Assembly: GCF_052180215.1 (NCBI RefSeq)
Contig: NZ_CP197471.1
Span: forward strand, 4,240,001 to 4,304,000
Length of the DNA stretch: 64,000 nucleotides
Source of the DNA: Pseudoneobacillus sp052180215
Lineage (GTDB): Bacteria; Bacillota; Bacilli; Bacillales; Cytobacillaceae
Direction: 5' to 3'
Part shown: piece by piece, positions 16,972 to 24,660 of the stretch
Layout of the letters: every line of letters starts with the position of its first letter
Position numbering within the stretch: the first letter of the stretch is position 1
Position numbers and translations under genes: made by a program
Notes under the pieces: model-generated
The model's input: only the letters and a program-made list of their open reading frames with translations
What the model was told of the DNA's origin: nothing
Database searches by the model: none

Positions 16972-17157
16972 GTATCGGACACTCATTCCGTTATTTTACT
17001 AATAACCAGTGCTTTTTTAAAATTAAAGGACTCTGGATCCGTTATCGCATCAAAACTGGCCTTTTTAGTATGAAATATAGCGAATAGCGGAATAGGGGTC
17101 CGATAAGTTAGGAAAAAGTGCCTTTTTTTCACAAATAACGGAACCAGAGTCCGATGA
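16972..17157. repeat. Four-unit inverted quartet repeat (copy 1 of 2)
   Basis: The gap upstream of the DUF5050 gene (16869-17232) is filled by this element. Two direct units of the type TATCGGAC-N6-TTCCGTTATTT have their GGAC at 16977 and 17028 (51 bases apart). They are followed by two inverted units with GTCC at 17098 and 17149 (again 51 apart), and the middle step is 70. The second copy at 44461-44647 has the same 51-71-51 geometry. No gene is visible inside. Confidence 0.8.
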
Positions 17158-17189
17158 TAAAATCCCCACTAAAAAATTATTCAAGCCCA

Positions 17190-17223
17190 AAAAAGGTCCG
17201 CCCTCATAAAAAGGACAGACCCT
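17190..17223 (-). terminator. Terminator after glyA
   Basis: Minus strand GGTCTGTCC, loop, GGCGGACC then TTTTTT, about ten bases after the glyA stop. Confidence 0.8.
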
Positions 17224-17232
17224 AAACCAATA

Positions 17233-18474
17233 TTATTTCTCAGGATATAATGTAAATTTACTAGTTAAAGCCGCAACACGTTGTCTTGCTTCTTCAAGCA
17301 CTGCTTCATTTTCGTGATCCTTTAAGGTTGTCGCGATAATTGATGCGATTTCATCCATATCTGCTAAACCAAATCCGCGAGACGTAACCGCTGCTGTTCC
17401 AATACGAATACCACTTGTGACGAATGGACTTTGCGGATCAAACGGAATCGTATTTTTGTTCACGGTAATACCGACCTCATCTAATACCTTCTCTGCCACT
17501 TTCCCTGTTAAATCTAAACTGCGTAGATCCACTAATAATAAGTGATTATCTGTACCGTCAGACACAAGGTTAATGCCTTCTTTTTTCAAACCTTCCGCTA
17601 ATTGGTGCGCATTGTCAATAATTTGCTTAGCATAATCCTTGAAGCTATCTTGAAGAGCTTCACCGAATGCCACAGCTTTAGCCGCAATCACATGCATTAA
17701 TGGGCCACCTTGAATTCCAGGGAAAATCGATTTGTCGATCTTCTTTGCCCATTCTTCTTTACAAAGGATTAATCCGCCACGCGGTCCACGAAGTGTTTTA
17801 TGCGTAGTAGTTGTGACAAAATCAGCATATGGTACTGGGTTTTGATGTAAACCAGCTGCTACTAATCCAGCAATATGAGCCATATCCACCATTAGATATG
17901 CTCCCACTTCATCCGCAATTTCACGGAACTTCGCGAAATCAATCGCACGAGGGTAAGCACTTGCACCCGCAACGATTAATTTCGGTTTATGAGTAAGCGC
18001 TTTCTCACGAACGTCCTCATAATTGATGCGGTGAGTAACTTCATCCACCCCATACTCTACGAAATTATATTGAATACCACTAAAGTTCACTGGGCTACCA
18101 TGTGTTAAGTGACCACCGTGAGATAAATTCATTCCAAGCACCGTGTCACCTTGCTCAAGAATGGTAAAATATACAGCCATATTTGCTTGGGCTCCAGAGT
18201 GCGGTTGAACATTCGCATGCTCTGCCCCAAAGATTTTCTTTGCACGGTCTCTTGCTAAATCTTCTGTTACATCGACAAATTCACAGCCACCATAATAACG
18301 CTTGCCTGGATAGCCTTCCGCATACTTATTTGTTAACACAGAACCCTGTGCTTCCATAACAGCTTCACTTACAAAGTTTTCAGACGCAATCAACTCGATA
18401 TTTCCGCGTTGGCGACCAAGCTCTTTTTGAATCGATGCATAAAGTTCTGGATCTTGTTTTTCTAAGTGTTTCAT
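17233..18474 (-). CDS. glyA: Serine hydroxymethyltransferase
   Basis: 413 aa. PLP enzyme converting serine plus THF to glycine plus 5,10-methylene-THF, the main one-carbon source for purines and dTMP. PLP Lys is in TTTTHKTLRGPRGG (about 226). N-terminal ELIASENFVSEAVMEAQGS is conserved. AAGGGGGAT ribosome site. The upstream region has a PurBox-like sequence at 18494-18506, consistent with PurR control as known for B. subtilis glyA. Confidence 0.98.
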   Translation of the reverse strand: MKHLEKQDPELYASIQKELGRQRGNIELIASENFVSEAVMEAQGSVLTNKYAEGYPGKRYYGGCEFVDVTEDLARDRAKKIFGAEHANVQPHSGAQANMAVYFTILEQGDTVLGMNLSHGGHLTHGSPVNFSGIQYNFVEYGVDEVTHRINYEDVREKALTHKPKLIVAGASAYPRAIDFAKFREIADEVGAYLMVDMAHIAGLVAAGLHQNPVPYADFVTTTTHKTLRGPRGGLILCKEEWAKKIDKSIFPGIQGGPLMHVIAAKAVAFGEALQDSFKDYAKQIIDNAHQLAEGLKKEGINLVSDGTDNHLLLVDLRSLDLTGKVAEKVLDEVGITVNKNTIPFDPQSPFVTSGIRIGTAAVTSRGFGLADMDEIASIIATTLKDHENEAVLEEARQRVAALTSKFTLYPEK

Positions 18475-18493
18475 GATAATCCCCCTTTGTCTG

Positions 18494-18506
18494 ACTGTTC
18501 GGTTAT
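18494..18506 (-). promoter_or_regulatory. PurBox-like site upstream of glyA
   Basis: Minus strand ATAACCGAACAGT matches AWWWCCGAACWWT at 12 of 13 positions, 20 bases before the glyA start. A convincing second box in the usual convergent orientation was not found, so PurR control is suggested, not shown. Confidence 0.35.
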
Positions 18507-18665
18507 GTAAATCAAAAACGAATTGCTATATTTCGAAAATTTCCAATACTATATTAACATGAATTTTCGATTAAAAGAAGGTTGTTCATCACTCTATTAG
18601 ACAAACATTTATTTATAAAAAGGCTCTTTTCGCATAATTGTTGCCTTTAGCTCATCGTTTTGCCC

Positions 18666-18791
18666 GTTGATTTCCGCTACTGGCACTTGCTTTCCGAGGG
18701 GAGGAATGGGAGCCTCCTCCGCTTACAGCCTGTGGAGTCTCCCACTTCCCTCTATTTCCCCAGGAGTCAAGTGCCCTCCGCTCCAATCAAC
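18666..18791 (+). repeat. GTTGAT...ATCAAC structured repeat (copy 1 of 5)
   Basis: 126 bases bounded by GTTGAT and ATCAAC, with the inner TTTCCG...GGAG and CCAGGAGTC...CCCTCCGCTCCA blocks shared by all full copies. The central stem is TGGGAG/CTCCCA in this copy. It fills most of the 413-base gap between glyA and ywlG. No gene is visible in it. Confidence 0.8.
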
Positions 18792-18848
18792 TCATAGTGA
18801 AAATAAAAAAAAAACTTAAAAGCAACAAACTTTTCGAAACTACCTTTT

Positions 18849-18882
18849 AAAAAAGGTCACCCTATTGTAAGGCAGACCTTCT
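18849..18882 (-). terminator. Terminator after ywlG
   Basis: Minus strand AAGGTCTGCC...GGGTGACCTTTTTT, directly behind the ywlG stop. Confidence 0.75.
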
Positions 18883-18887
18883 TAACG

Positions 18888-19463
18888 TTATGAGCAGCTA
18901 TTATTCTCTTTCTTTTTCTCATAAACCGCCCTTGGTCCACCAATTAATTTTGGCCTTGTTTTTGCTAGGGTCACATGGGCTTCTCCAACTGTTTTTAGAG
19001 AAGTACGAACAGGGACAGCCACATGCTTCATATGCATCCCGATTAAAGTGTCACCAATATCAATGCCAGCATCCGCCTTAATAAATTCCACGACAACAGG
19101 ATCTTGAAAATGTTCGTAAGCGTAAGTTGCCATCGCTCCACCGGCTGTTCTTACCGGGACCACCGATACCTCTTCAAGTTGTTTTTGCTCAAGCGTAGCT
19201 CGTTCGATCACTAATGCACGATTTAAATGTTCACAGCATTGGAATGCCAATTGAACTCCTGTTTTCTTTTGAACTTGCTGAAGCTTGCGATAAATCATTT
19301 CAGCTACCTCAAGCGTTCCTGCTGTACCAATTTTTTGACCAATTACCTCGCTCGTGCTGCAGCCTATAACAAGAACATTTTTTTCTGTTAATGTAGCTTG
19401 CTCAAGAAATTCATCTAGAATCGTCTGTAATTGTTGTTCCCAGTGTTGAATGGTATGAGTCAA
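18888..19463 (-). CDS. ywlG: UPF0340 / TIGR01440 family protein YwlG
   Basis: 191 aa, a soluble conserved protein of unknown function found next to rpiB and glyA in Bacillus. Recognisable features are VLVIGCSTSEVIGQKIG and a Gly-rich C-terminal part with DAGIDIGDTLIGMH. The start is taken as TTG at 19463 because GGGGTG lies six bases upstream. A GTG at 19472 would overlap that site. It follows rpiB by 17 bases, clearly the same transcript. Confidence 0.85.
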   Translation of the reverse strand: MTHTIQHWEQQLQTILDEFLEQATLTEKNVLVIGCSTSEVIGQKIGTAGTLEVAEMIYRKLQQVQKKTGVQLAFQCCEHLNRALVIERATLEQKQLEEVSVVPVRTAGGAMATYAYEHFQDPVVVEFIKADAGIDIGDTLIGMHMKHVAVPVRTSLKTVGEAHVTLAKTRPKLIGGPRAVYEKKKENNSCS

Positions 19464-19480
19464 TTTGCTCACCCCTTCTT

Positions 19481-19927
19481 TTACAAATTGTTGTTTTCGA
19501 TTTCGGTAATTTTACCAACGCGGTTTGCGTGGCGTCCGCCTTCAAATTCCGTTCCCAACCAAATTTTTACGATATCACGTGCCAATCCAGGGCCAATCAC
19601 GCGTTCGCCCATGGCGATAATATTACTATCATTATGCTCTCTTGTTGCTCTTGCACTAAACGTATCATGTACCAACGCGCAACGAATTCCTTTTACTTTA
19701 TTGGCTGCAATGCTCATGCCGATACCTGTGCCGCAAATAAGAATGCCTCGATCGAACTCACCGCTAGCCACCTTTTGAGCCACTGGTAAAGCGTAGTCCG
19801 GATAATCAACAGAAGTTTCACAATCGCAGCCAAAATCCTCATACGAAACTCCCATTTCATCTAACAAAGATTTAATCTCATTACGAATATTGATCCCGCC
19901 ATGGTCTGATGCAATTGCTACTTTCAT
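19481..19927 (-). CDS. rpiB: Ribose-5-phosphate isomerase B
   Basis: 148 aa. RpiB/LacAB family, interconverting ribose 5-phosphate and ribulose 5-phosphate. N-terminal ASDHGGINIRNEIK, catalytic Cys in CGTGIGMSIAANKVKGIR (about 66) and the DNIIAMGERVIG-like SNIIAMGERVIG segment. The start at 19927 (MKVAIASDHGG) has GGGGAGG upstream. A cre-like sequence lies at 19947-19960. Confidence 0.95.
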   Translation of the reverse strand: MKVAIASDHGGINIRNEIKSLLDEMGVSYEDFGCDCETSVDYPDYALPVAQKVASGEFDRGILICGTGIGMSIAANKVKGIRCALVHDTFSARATREHNDSNIIAMGERVIGPGLARDIVKIWLGTEFEGGRHANRVGKITEIENNNL

Positions 19928-19946
19928 GTAAAAAAGCCTCCCCAAA

Positions 19947-19960
19947 TGTAAACGTTTCTA
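19947..19960 (-). promoter_or_regulatory. cre-like sequence upstream of rpiB
   Basis: TGTAAACGTTTCTA matches the CcpA operator pattern TGWAANCGNTNWCA at about 12 of 14 positions, 20 bases before the rpiB start. Its position downstream of any promoter would suit roadblock repression by CcpA. Consensus match only. Confidence 0.35.
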
Positions 19961-20034
19961 CTCTATATTTTGTCATAGTCATCTTAAAAAAGAAAGCCAA
20001 GCAAAAGGAGCAACAACGAAAAAACAGTCCACCT

Positions 20035-20089
20035 CTTCACCGCATTAACGCACCGGGGGTCTGACCCCCGGTGCGTTAATGCGGTAAAG
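20035..20089. repeat. 55-bp palindromic element (copy 2 of 5)
   Basis: 27-base arms pairing at 26 positions around one central T, with the core CCGGGGGTCTGACCCCCGG. It sits between rpiB and the terminator of the chemotaxis-receptor gene. Confidence 0.9.
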
Positions 20090-20105
20090 TCACCAGCCAG
20101 CAAAT

Positions 20106-20145
20106 AAAAAAAGCTGACCTTGAAATCTCCTTAAGGTCAGCCTTT
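20106..20145 (-). terminator. Terminator after the chemotaxis receptor gene
   Basis: Minus strand GGCTGACCTT, loop, AAGGTCAGC then TTTTTTT. Confidence 0.85.
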
Positions 20146-20152
20146 CTTCTAG

Positions 20153-21454
20153 TTATAGTTTGAATCTTGTAATCGTTTCTTTTAATTTCTCTGCTTGTCC
20201 TTTTAAATCCTGTGCTAAGGTTTCGACACTTTCGATCACAGAGGTTTGTTGGACAGTTGATGCAGCCACCTCTTGTGCACCTGCAGACGTTTCTTGGGCA
20301 ATAGCCGCTACCTCTTGTGATTGGTTTGAGGTTTGTTGAATACTTCCCATCTGATTATCTACTAAAGTTGTAATCGTGCTAACACTTGTTGCCATGTCAT
20401 GCACCGTTTTTGTCATTTCTTCAATCACTTCGTTTGTTTTGGTACCTTTAGTAGCTTCTTTGTTAGCCGTTTCCACTTGTAGTGAGATTTGTTTCACCAC
20501 GTTTTGAACTTCTAGCTGGATATTTTGAATTAATTCAGAAATACCTTGAACAGCTTTTGCACTCTCGTCTGCCAGTTTACGAACTTCATCCGCTACTACA
20601 GCAAATCCTTTACCGTGCTCTCCCGCTCTAGCTGCTTCAATAGAAGCATTTAGCGCTAATAAATTCGTTTGTGCCGCAATATCGCCAACTAGCTGAATAA
20701 TCTCTTCTACCTTTTTTGCATTTTCCTCTAATCGTTTAACCGTTTCTAATGATTGCTGATTATCTTCTGCTAATTTAACAATACCAGATATTAACGAGTG
20801 AATCACATCACGAGAGTTTTGTAAATCATCCATCATATCTTCAGAAATTTGTTCAGCTGCTTTAGATTTTTCCTGAACTTCAGCTGCAATTCGAATGACA
20901 TCATCTAATGATTCAACCGTTGTTTGGATGGCCACTGCGGAATTATCAGCTCCCACTGCGATTTCGGAAATGGTTCTTCCGATGGATTCTGCTTGTTGCG
21001 CTGCAAAGGATGATTCTTTCGAAATCGTAATCACCTTATCATTTGTTTCAGAAAAGTTTTCTTCAATTTTATGTACCATGTCTCTTAAACTACCAAGCAT
21101 TTGGTTAAAAGCTAATCCCAATGCACGGATTTCATCATCCGATTTCGAAATCTCCACATCCACACTTAAATCACCATTTGCCGCTTCAAGTGCCACTTTT
21201 TCAAGCTTTTGCAGTGACTTTGTAATAATTCCAGCCGCGATGAAGGTTAGAATCCCCGACCAAATGACACCCATTCCCAATGTGATTGTGGTAAAAAGTG
21301 ATTCCCCGATTTGCAGGCTATCTTTTACCATTGGATACAAAAAGTAAATAAATAAAGCACTGGTTGTATACGTAATGATGGCCAATATCGTGGTAAAGAA
21401 AACAAGCTTTTTTCTAAGTCCATTTTTGTATCGCTTTCGTTTCGGTTTGTCCAT
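20153..21454 (-). CDS. Methyl-accepting chemotaxis protein without an extracellular sensor domain
   Basis: 433 aa. Two membrane helices (about 15-40 and 48-72) are separated by only about ten residues. A HAMP-like linker (about 70-125) and a signalling domain follow, with the conserved hairpin tip EIIQLVGDIAAQTNLLALNA...EHGKGFAVVADEVRKLA (about 245-290). With no periplasmic sensing domain it may sense membrane state or a cytosolic signal, or work through a partner. ATG at 21454 is preferred over the upstream TTG because GAGGGAG spacing suits it. Monocistronic. Confidence 0.9.
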   Translation of the reverse strand: MDKPKRKRYKNGLRKKLVFFTTILAIITYTTSALFIYFLYPMVKDSLQIGESLFTTITLGMGVIWSGILTFIAAGIITKSLQKLEKVALEAANGDLSVDVEISKSDDEIRALGLAFNQMLGSLRDMVHKIEENFSETNDKVITISKESSFAAQQAESIGRTISEIAVGADNSAVAIQTTVESLDDVIRIAAEVQEKSKAAEQISEDMMDDLQNSRDVIHSLISGIVKLAEDNQQSLETVKRLEENAKKVEEIIQLVGDIAAQTNLLALNASIEAARAGEHGKGFAVVADEVRKLADESAKAVQGISELIQNIQLEVQNVVKQISLQVETANKEATKGTKTNEVIEEMTKTVHDMATSVSTITTLVDNQMGSIQQTSNQSQEVAAIAQETSAGAQEVAASTVQQTSVIESVETLAQDLKGQAEKLKETITRFKL

Positions 21455-21509
21455 TTTCAATTGCTCCCTCGTCAGTTTCTCTCTCTTTTAAAAGTGATTT
21501 TTATCTAAT

Positions 21510-21941
21510 TTAAAGTTTCTTTATTATTTTATCGACCACTTGGCTCAATTCTTGATATGTTTTTCGATATATTTCGACATTTCCGCCATAAGGGTCCATC
21601 ACATCCTGCAATCCTTCCCCTGCAAACTCTTTAATGGTAAAAACCTTATCCTTCGCTTGAGGAAAGTTAAATAAAATTGCTTCCTTATGAGACCCTGTCA
21701 TGGTTAGGACGAATGTAGCCCACTCAACATCTTCTTGAGTCAGTAAGCTTGAGCGATGATCGTGTTTAATTTGATTTTCCGATAAAACCACTTTTGCATT
21801 TTCAGAGGCATGTAAGCCATCCATTGCATATACTCCAGCAGATTTAACTTCTACATCCGGCAATTTCTTGCTTGCTAAAATCGCTTCTGCCATCGGACTG
21901 CGACATGTATTTCCAGTACATACAAATAAAATACGAACCAT
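21510..21941 (-). CDS. ywlE: Protein-arginine phosphatase YwlE (LMW-PTP fold)
   Basis: 143 aa. The P-loop VCTGNTCRSPMAEA (about 7-20) has Thr where tyrosine-specific relatives have Ile/Leu. This is the residue known to switch B. subtilis YwlE to phosphoarginine. The general acid lies in VMDPYGG (about 118). In B. subtilis YwlE reverses McsB arginine phosphorylation in stress and protein quality control. AGGAGG ribosome site. An imperfect CTAAAACGTTTTCA palindrome sits just upstream (21957-21970). Confidence 0.9.
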   Translation of the reverse strand: MVRILFVCTGNTCRSPMAEAILASKKLPDVEVKSAGVYAMDGLHASENAKVVLSENQIKHDHRSSLLTQEDVEWATFVLTMTGSHKEAILFNFPQAKDKVFTIKEFAGEGLQDVMDPYGGNVEIYRKTYQELSQVVDKIIKKL

Positions 21942-22050
21942 CTAGCTGCCTCCTACCTAAAACGTTTTCATTCTTACATTTCTTCATTATAAGTCAATAT
22001 TCCCCATTTCAGTAGGAATATTGTTAAAATTTTAGCAAATTTACACATTC

Positions 22051-22105
22051 CTTTAACGAATTAACGCGCCGGGGGTCAGACCCCCGGCGCGTTAATTCGT
22101 TAAAG
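22051..22105. repeat. 55-bp palindromic element (copy 3 of 5, perfect)
   Basis: A perfect 27-1-27 palindrome: CTTTAACGAATTAACGCGCC continues to the core GGGGGTCAGACCCCC and is mirrored exactly. It overlaps the stop codon of mntP (22100-22102) and its last codon. Confidence 0.95.
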
Positions 22106-22657
22106 CAGTAATTTTAAGCCAAAGGCGAGCAGGATGCTTCCACCTAAGACTTCGCTGTATTTACCAAGCCAATTTTGCACTTTGCGCCCTACCAGCAATC
22201 CACTCCACGTTAAGATGGTAGCAGCCGCTCCGAAGCAGATCAACACTAGCGCTGTTTTTGCCCCATATATCCCTAAGGTTAAGCCGACGGAAAAACTATC
22301 CAAGCTAACACTAAAGGCAAAAACGAGTAAACCAAATCCAACTGGCGTCATGACAGAACTATCATCATCACTTCTAAAGCTGGACCAAATCATTTGAACT
22401 CCCAAGACAATTAACAATCCACCGCCTATGTATGTGGCAATTGTCCCAAATTGGTGAGACAAGAACTTTCCAGCAATCATTCCAAGTAACGGCATCCACA
22501 CGTGGAAAAAACCTATTGTGATGCCAATCTTAAAAATTTGTCTTAATCTCAGTTTAAACATTCCCATTCCAAGGCCTACAGAAAAGGCATCCATTCCTAA
22601 TGCAAACGCCATTAAAATGAGTGTCAACAACTCTCCCACGACTGCTGTCATATTCAA
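22100..22657 (-). CDS. mntP: Manganese efflux pump MntP
   Basis: About 185 aa, six membrane helices. The two repeated halves carry the family motifs MAFALGMDAFSVGLGMGM and FAFSVSLDSFSVGLTLG with the metal-binding Asp residues. Exports Mn2+ in characterised members. The start could be TTG at 22657 (GGGGG six bases upstream) or ATG at 22651. The final Leu and stop codon lie in a 55-bp palindromic repeat. No yybP-ykoY manganese riboswitch was recognised upstream. Confidence 0.93.
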   Translation of the reverse strand: MNMTAVVGELLTLILMAFALGMDAFSVGLGMGMFKLRLRQIFKIGITIGFFHVWMPLLGMIAGKFLSHQFGTIATYIGGGLLIVLGVQMIWSSFRSDDDSSVMTPVGFGLLVFAFSVSLDSFSVGLTLGIYGAKTALVLICFGAAATILTWSGLLVGRKVQNWLGKYSEVLGGSILLAFGLKLLL

Positions 22658-22792
22658 TCTTCGCCCCCTTGGACTTGCTAATTCAAGATATGCACGTCCA
22701 AAGGCTTTTAGAAGAAAAAAATGAATACAACCCTCTTAGGAATTATCCGCCAAGTCCATTCACGCCTGATAAAAACCAAGCACAGACATAAG

Positions 22793-22822
22793 AAAAAGCT
22801 CCCCTTTTTAAAAGGAAGCCCC
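22793..22822 (-). terminator. Terminator after ywlC
   Basis: Minus strand GGGGCTTCC, TTTTAAAAA, GGGGAGC then TTTTT, just behind the ywlC stop. Confidence 0.7.
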
Positions 22823-22832
22823 TCCTTCAATC

Positions 22833-23876
22833 CTATTCCACTAACACTCGATGCCCCGCTGCCTTTTCCAAACGATTCATAATCGCCTGGCCCACACCCT
22901 CGTTTGGGAACATCTCACTAAAAATGATATCCACACCAGCATCATTGAAGCTTCGCAACGTTTGATAAAGACGGCTGGCAACCGTTTCAAGGTCCGAACG
23001 ATATCCACAAGCCAATACCACGTCTGCTTCATACGCTCCAACCTGTTCTTCCGTCGTTAAAACGCCCACTCGAAGCCCCTCCGCTTTTTTCTCAGCCACA
23101 AGGCTGTCCAAAAACAACTTCGACCCATTCACTAAATATAACGGAGCATTCGGCGCATAATGTTGATACTTCATTCCCGGAGATTTCGGGGCACTCGCCA
23201 AATCGGTTAACGCCTTGTCCATCCGCACTTCACCTATTACCGCTTCCACCTGCTCCTTCGTGATACCACCCGGGCGCAAAATCACAGGGATTCCTTCCGT
23301 ACAATCGATGACCGTCGACTCTACCCCAACTCCCGTTGCCCCTCCATCCAGAATCCCAGCTACCTTCCCATTTAAATCCTCCAACACATGAGCACCCGTT
23401 GTTGGGCTGGGCTTACCTGATGTATTGGCACTTGGTGCGGCAATCGGAAGCTGGCAGCTTTTTAACACCGCCAATGCCACAGGATGATTCGGCATTCTTA
23501 CCGCTACTGTCTCAAGTCCAGCTGTTGCTTTTTCCGAAAGAGTTCCGTCTTTTTTTTGAAAAATAATCGTCAGCGGCCCTGGCCAAAAGGCACCCATTAA
23601 TTGGGCTGCGCTATCCGGAATACTCTTAACAAAAGCATTCAGTTGGTTTTTGTCTGCAATGTGGATAATCAGTGGATTATCACTTGGGCGGCCTTTTGCT
23701 TGAAAAATTTTACCCACCGCTTCATCGCTTTCAGCGTTTCCACCTAGTCCATATACGGTTTCTGTTGGGATCGCTACCACTTCATTCTTTTTTAAAAATT
23801 CGCTAGCCTCCAGCACCTGTGGATATTCCTCCAAATTACCCACAGAGTTATCCACTTTCCAATACTTTGTATTCAT
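22833..23876 (-). CDS. ywlC: L-threonylcarbamoyladenylate synthase (Sua5/YwlC)
   Basis: 347 aa. Makes threonylcarbamoyl-AMP from Thr, bicarbonate and ATP for the t6A37 tRNA modification. N-terminal YrdC domain (KNEVVAIPTETVYGLGGNA, KGRPSDNPLIIHI, PSANTSGKPSPT; about 25-210) plus the C-terminal Sua5 domain (about 225-347) linked by the APKSPGMKYQHYAP loop. The start at 23876 follows AGGTGG at eight bases. Its 5' region overlaps a dense DnaA-box cluster, as at B. subtilis ywlC. Confidence 0.95.
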   Translation of the reverse strand: MNTKYWKVDNSVGNLEEYPQVLEASEFLKKNEVVAIPTETVYGLGGNAESDEAVGKIFQAKGRPSDNPLIIHIADKNQLNAFVKSIPDSAAQLMGAFWPGPLTIIFQKKDGTLSEKATAGLETVAVRMPNHPVALAVLKSCQLPIAAPSANTSGKPSPTTGAHVLEDLNGKVAGILDGGATGVGVESTVIDCTEGIPVILRPGGITKEQVEAVIGEVRMDKALTDLASAPKSPGMKYQHYAPNAPLYLVNGSKLFLDSLVAEKKAEGLRVGVLTTEEQVGAYEADVVLACGYRSDLETVASRLYQTLRSFNDAGVDIIFSEMFPNEGVGQAIMNRLEKAAGHRVLVE

Positions 23877-24095
23877 CGAACAATCCACCTTTAATACTTG
23901 TCATAAAAACGACACAAATCTACAATTTCCGTAGGTTTTCGGCTATTTATGTTTGCAAGTATAAAAGATTTCAAATGCGAACACAAGTTGTTATCCACAT
24001 TTTGTGGATAAAAAGGGTTATTTAGTGGATAACTTTGAGGATATATCCACAATTTACATCTCTATCTTTAAAAATATCGAGTTATCCACATTTAA
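23836..24095. promoter_or_regulatory. DnaA-box cluster at ywlC
   Basis: Exact TTATCCACA boxes occur at 23991-23999 (+), 24003-24011 (-) and 24082-24090 (+). TTATCCACT variants are at 23848-23856 (+) and 24024-24032 (-), and one-mismatch boxes are at 23836-23844 and 24043-24051. Another exact box lies at 24587-24595. Two face each other with three bases between them. B. subtilis has a known oriC-external DnaA-box cluster at ywlC that titrates DnaA, so this one is very probably its counterpart. Confidence 0.85.
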
Positions 24096-24497
24096 AATGT
24101 TTTTAATATGCTCTGAACGGTATAAATCTTCTGGCAAACTACTTTCCGGCACGATGGTAAACCCTAGCATTTCAAAAAAAGAGACAGATTCCCTCTTATT
24201 TGTTGCTAAAAACAAGGATGTCATCTCTTTTTCTTTTGTTAATCGTAAAATTTGTTGGAACAATAATAGAATATCCTTTTCGGTCATTCCAGCTGTAACA
24301 ACTAGAGATCGCAGCAAGCCGTTCTCTCCAAATGGCTCTACTCCAATCGTTCCTCTTAATCTACCACTTTCATCTTCTAGTAAAAGAAAATACTCGATTG
24401 TTTCCTTTAGACCTTCTGTTCCAAGGTTTGCCTTCTCTAAAAACTGTACTAAAGTCGGCAAGTCCTGCTCACACGCCATTCGAATCATTGTTTCCAT
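24054..24497 (-). CDS. GNAT-family N-acetyltransferase-like protein (YwlB-like)
   Basis: 147 aa. The fold pattern of GNAT enzymes is visible: N-terminal IRMACEQDLPTLVQFLEKA, central strand GTIGVEPFGENGLLRSLVV (acetyl-CoA-binding strand area) and C-terminal LATNKRESVSFFEMLGFTIV. It lies where B. subtilis has ywlB, between spoIIR and ywlC. The acceptor is unknown. Its 3' end carries one DnaA box, so part of the cluster is inside coding sequence. Confidence 0.75.
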   Translation of the reverse strand: METMIRMACEQDLPTLVQFLEKANLGTEGLKETIEYFLLLEDESGRLRGTIGVEPFGENGLLRSLVVTAGMTEKDILLLFQQILRLTKEKEMTSLFLATNKRESVSFFEMLGFTIVPESSLPEDLYRSEHIKNILNVDNSIFLKIEM

Positions 24498-24616
24498 CCT
24501 TCCCCACTCCTTCTTTCCCTATTTACTCTATGAATATGAAAAAGTAGGAAAAGTAGAACTAGTTTTTAAAAAATAGAATTCACAACTTATCCACATAAAT
24601 CCGTTCTTCATAATAG

Positions 24617-24653
24617 AAAAGGTGGTAACGCCTGTTTATCGACGCTACCACCT
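24617..24653 (-). terminator. Terminator after spoIIR
   Basis: Minus strand AGGTGGTAGCG...CGTTACCACCT followed by TTTTC. Confidence 0.75.
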
Positions 24654-24660
24654 ATATTTC

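Noticed and set aside
18511..18525. Second PurBox upstream of glyA
   Set aside because: AAAAACGAATTGC has four mismatches and the wrong relative orientation for a PurR box pair.
22658..22790. yybP-ykoY manganese riboswitch upstream of mntP
   Set aside because: A distant GGACTTG/CAAGTCC pairing exists, but the conserved riboswitch core was not found.
24004..24576. 190-codon plus-strand frame across the DnaA boxes
   Set aside because: Overlaps the GNAT-like gene in antisense and starts in the box cluster without a ribosome site.
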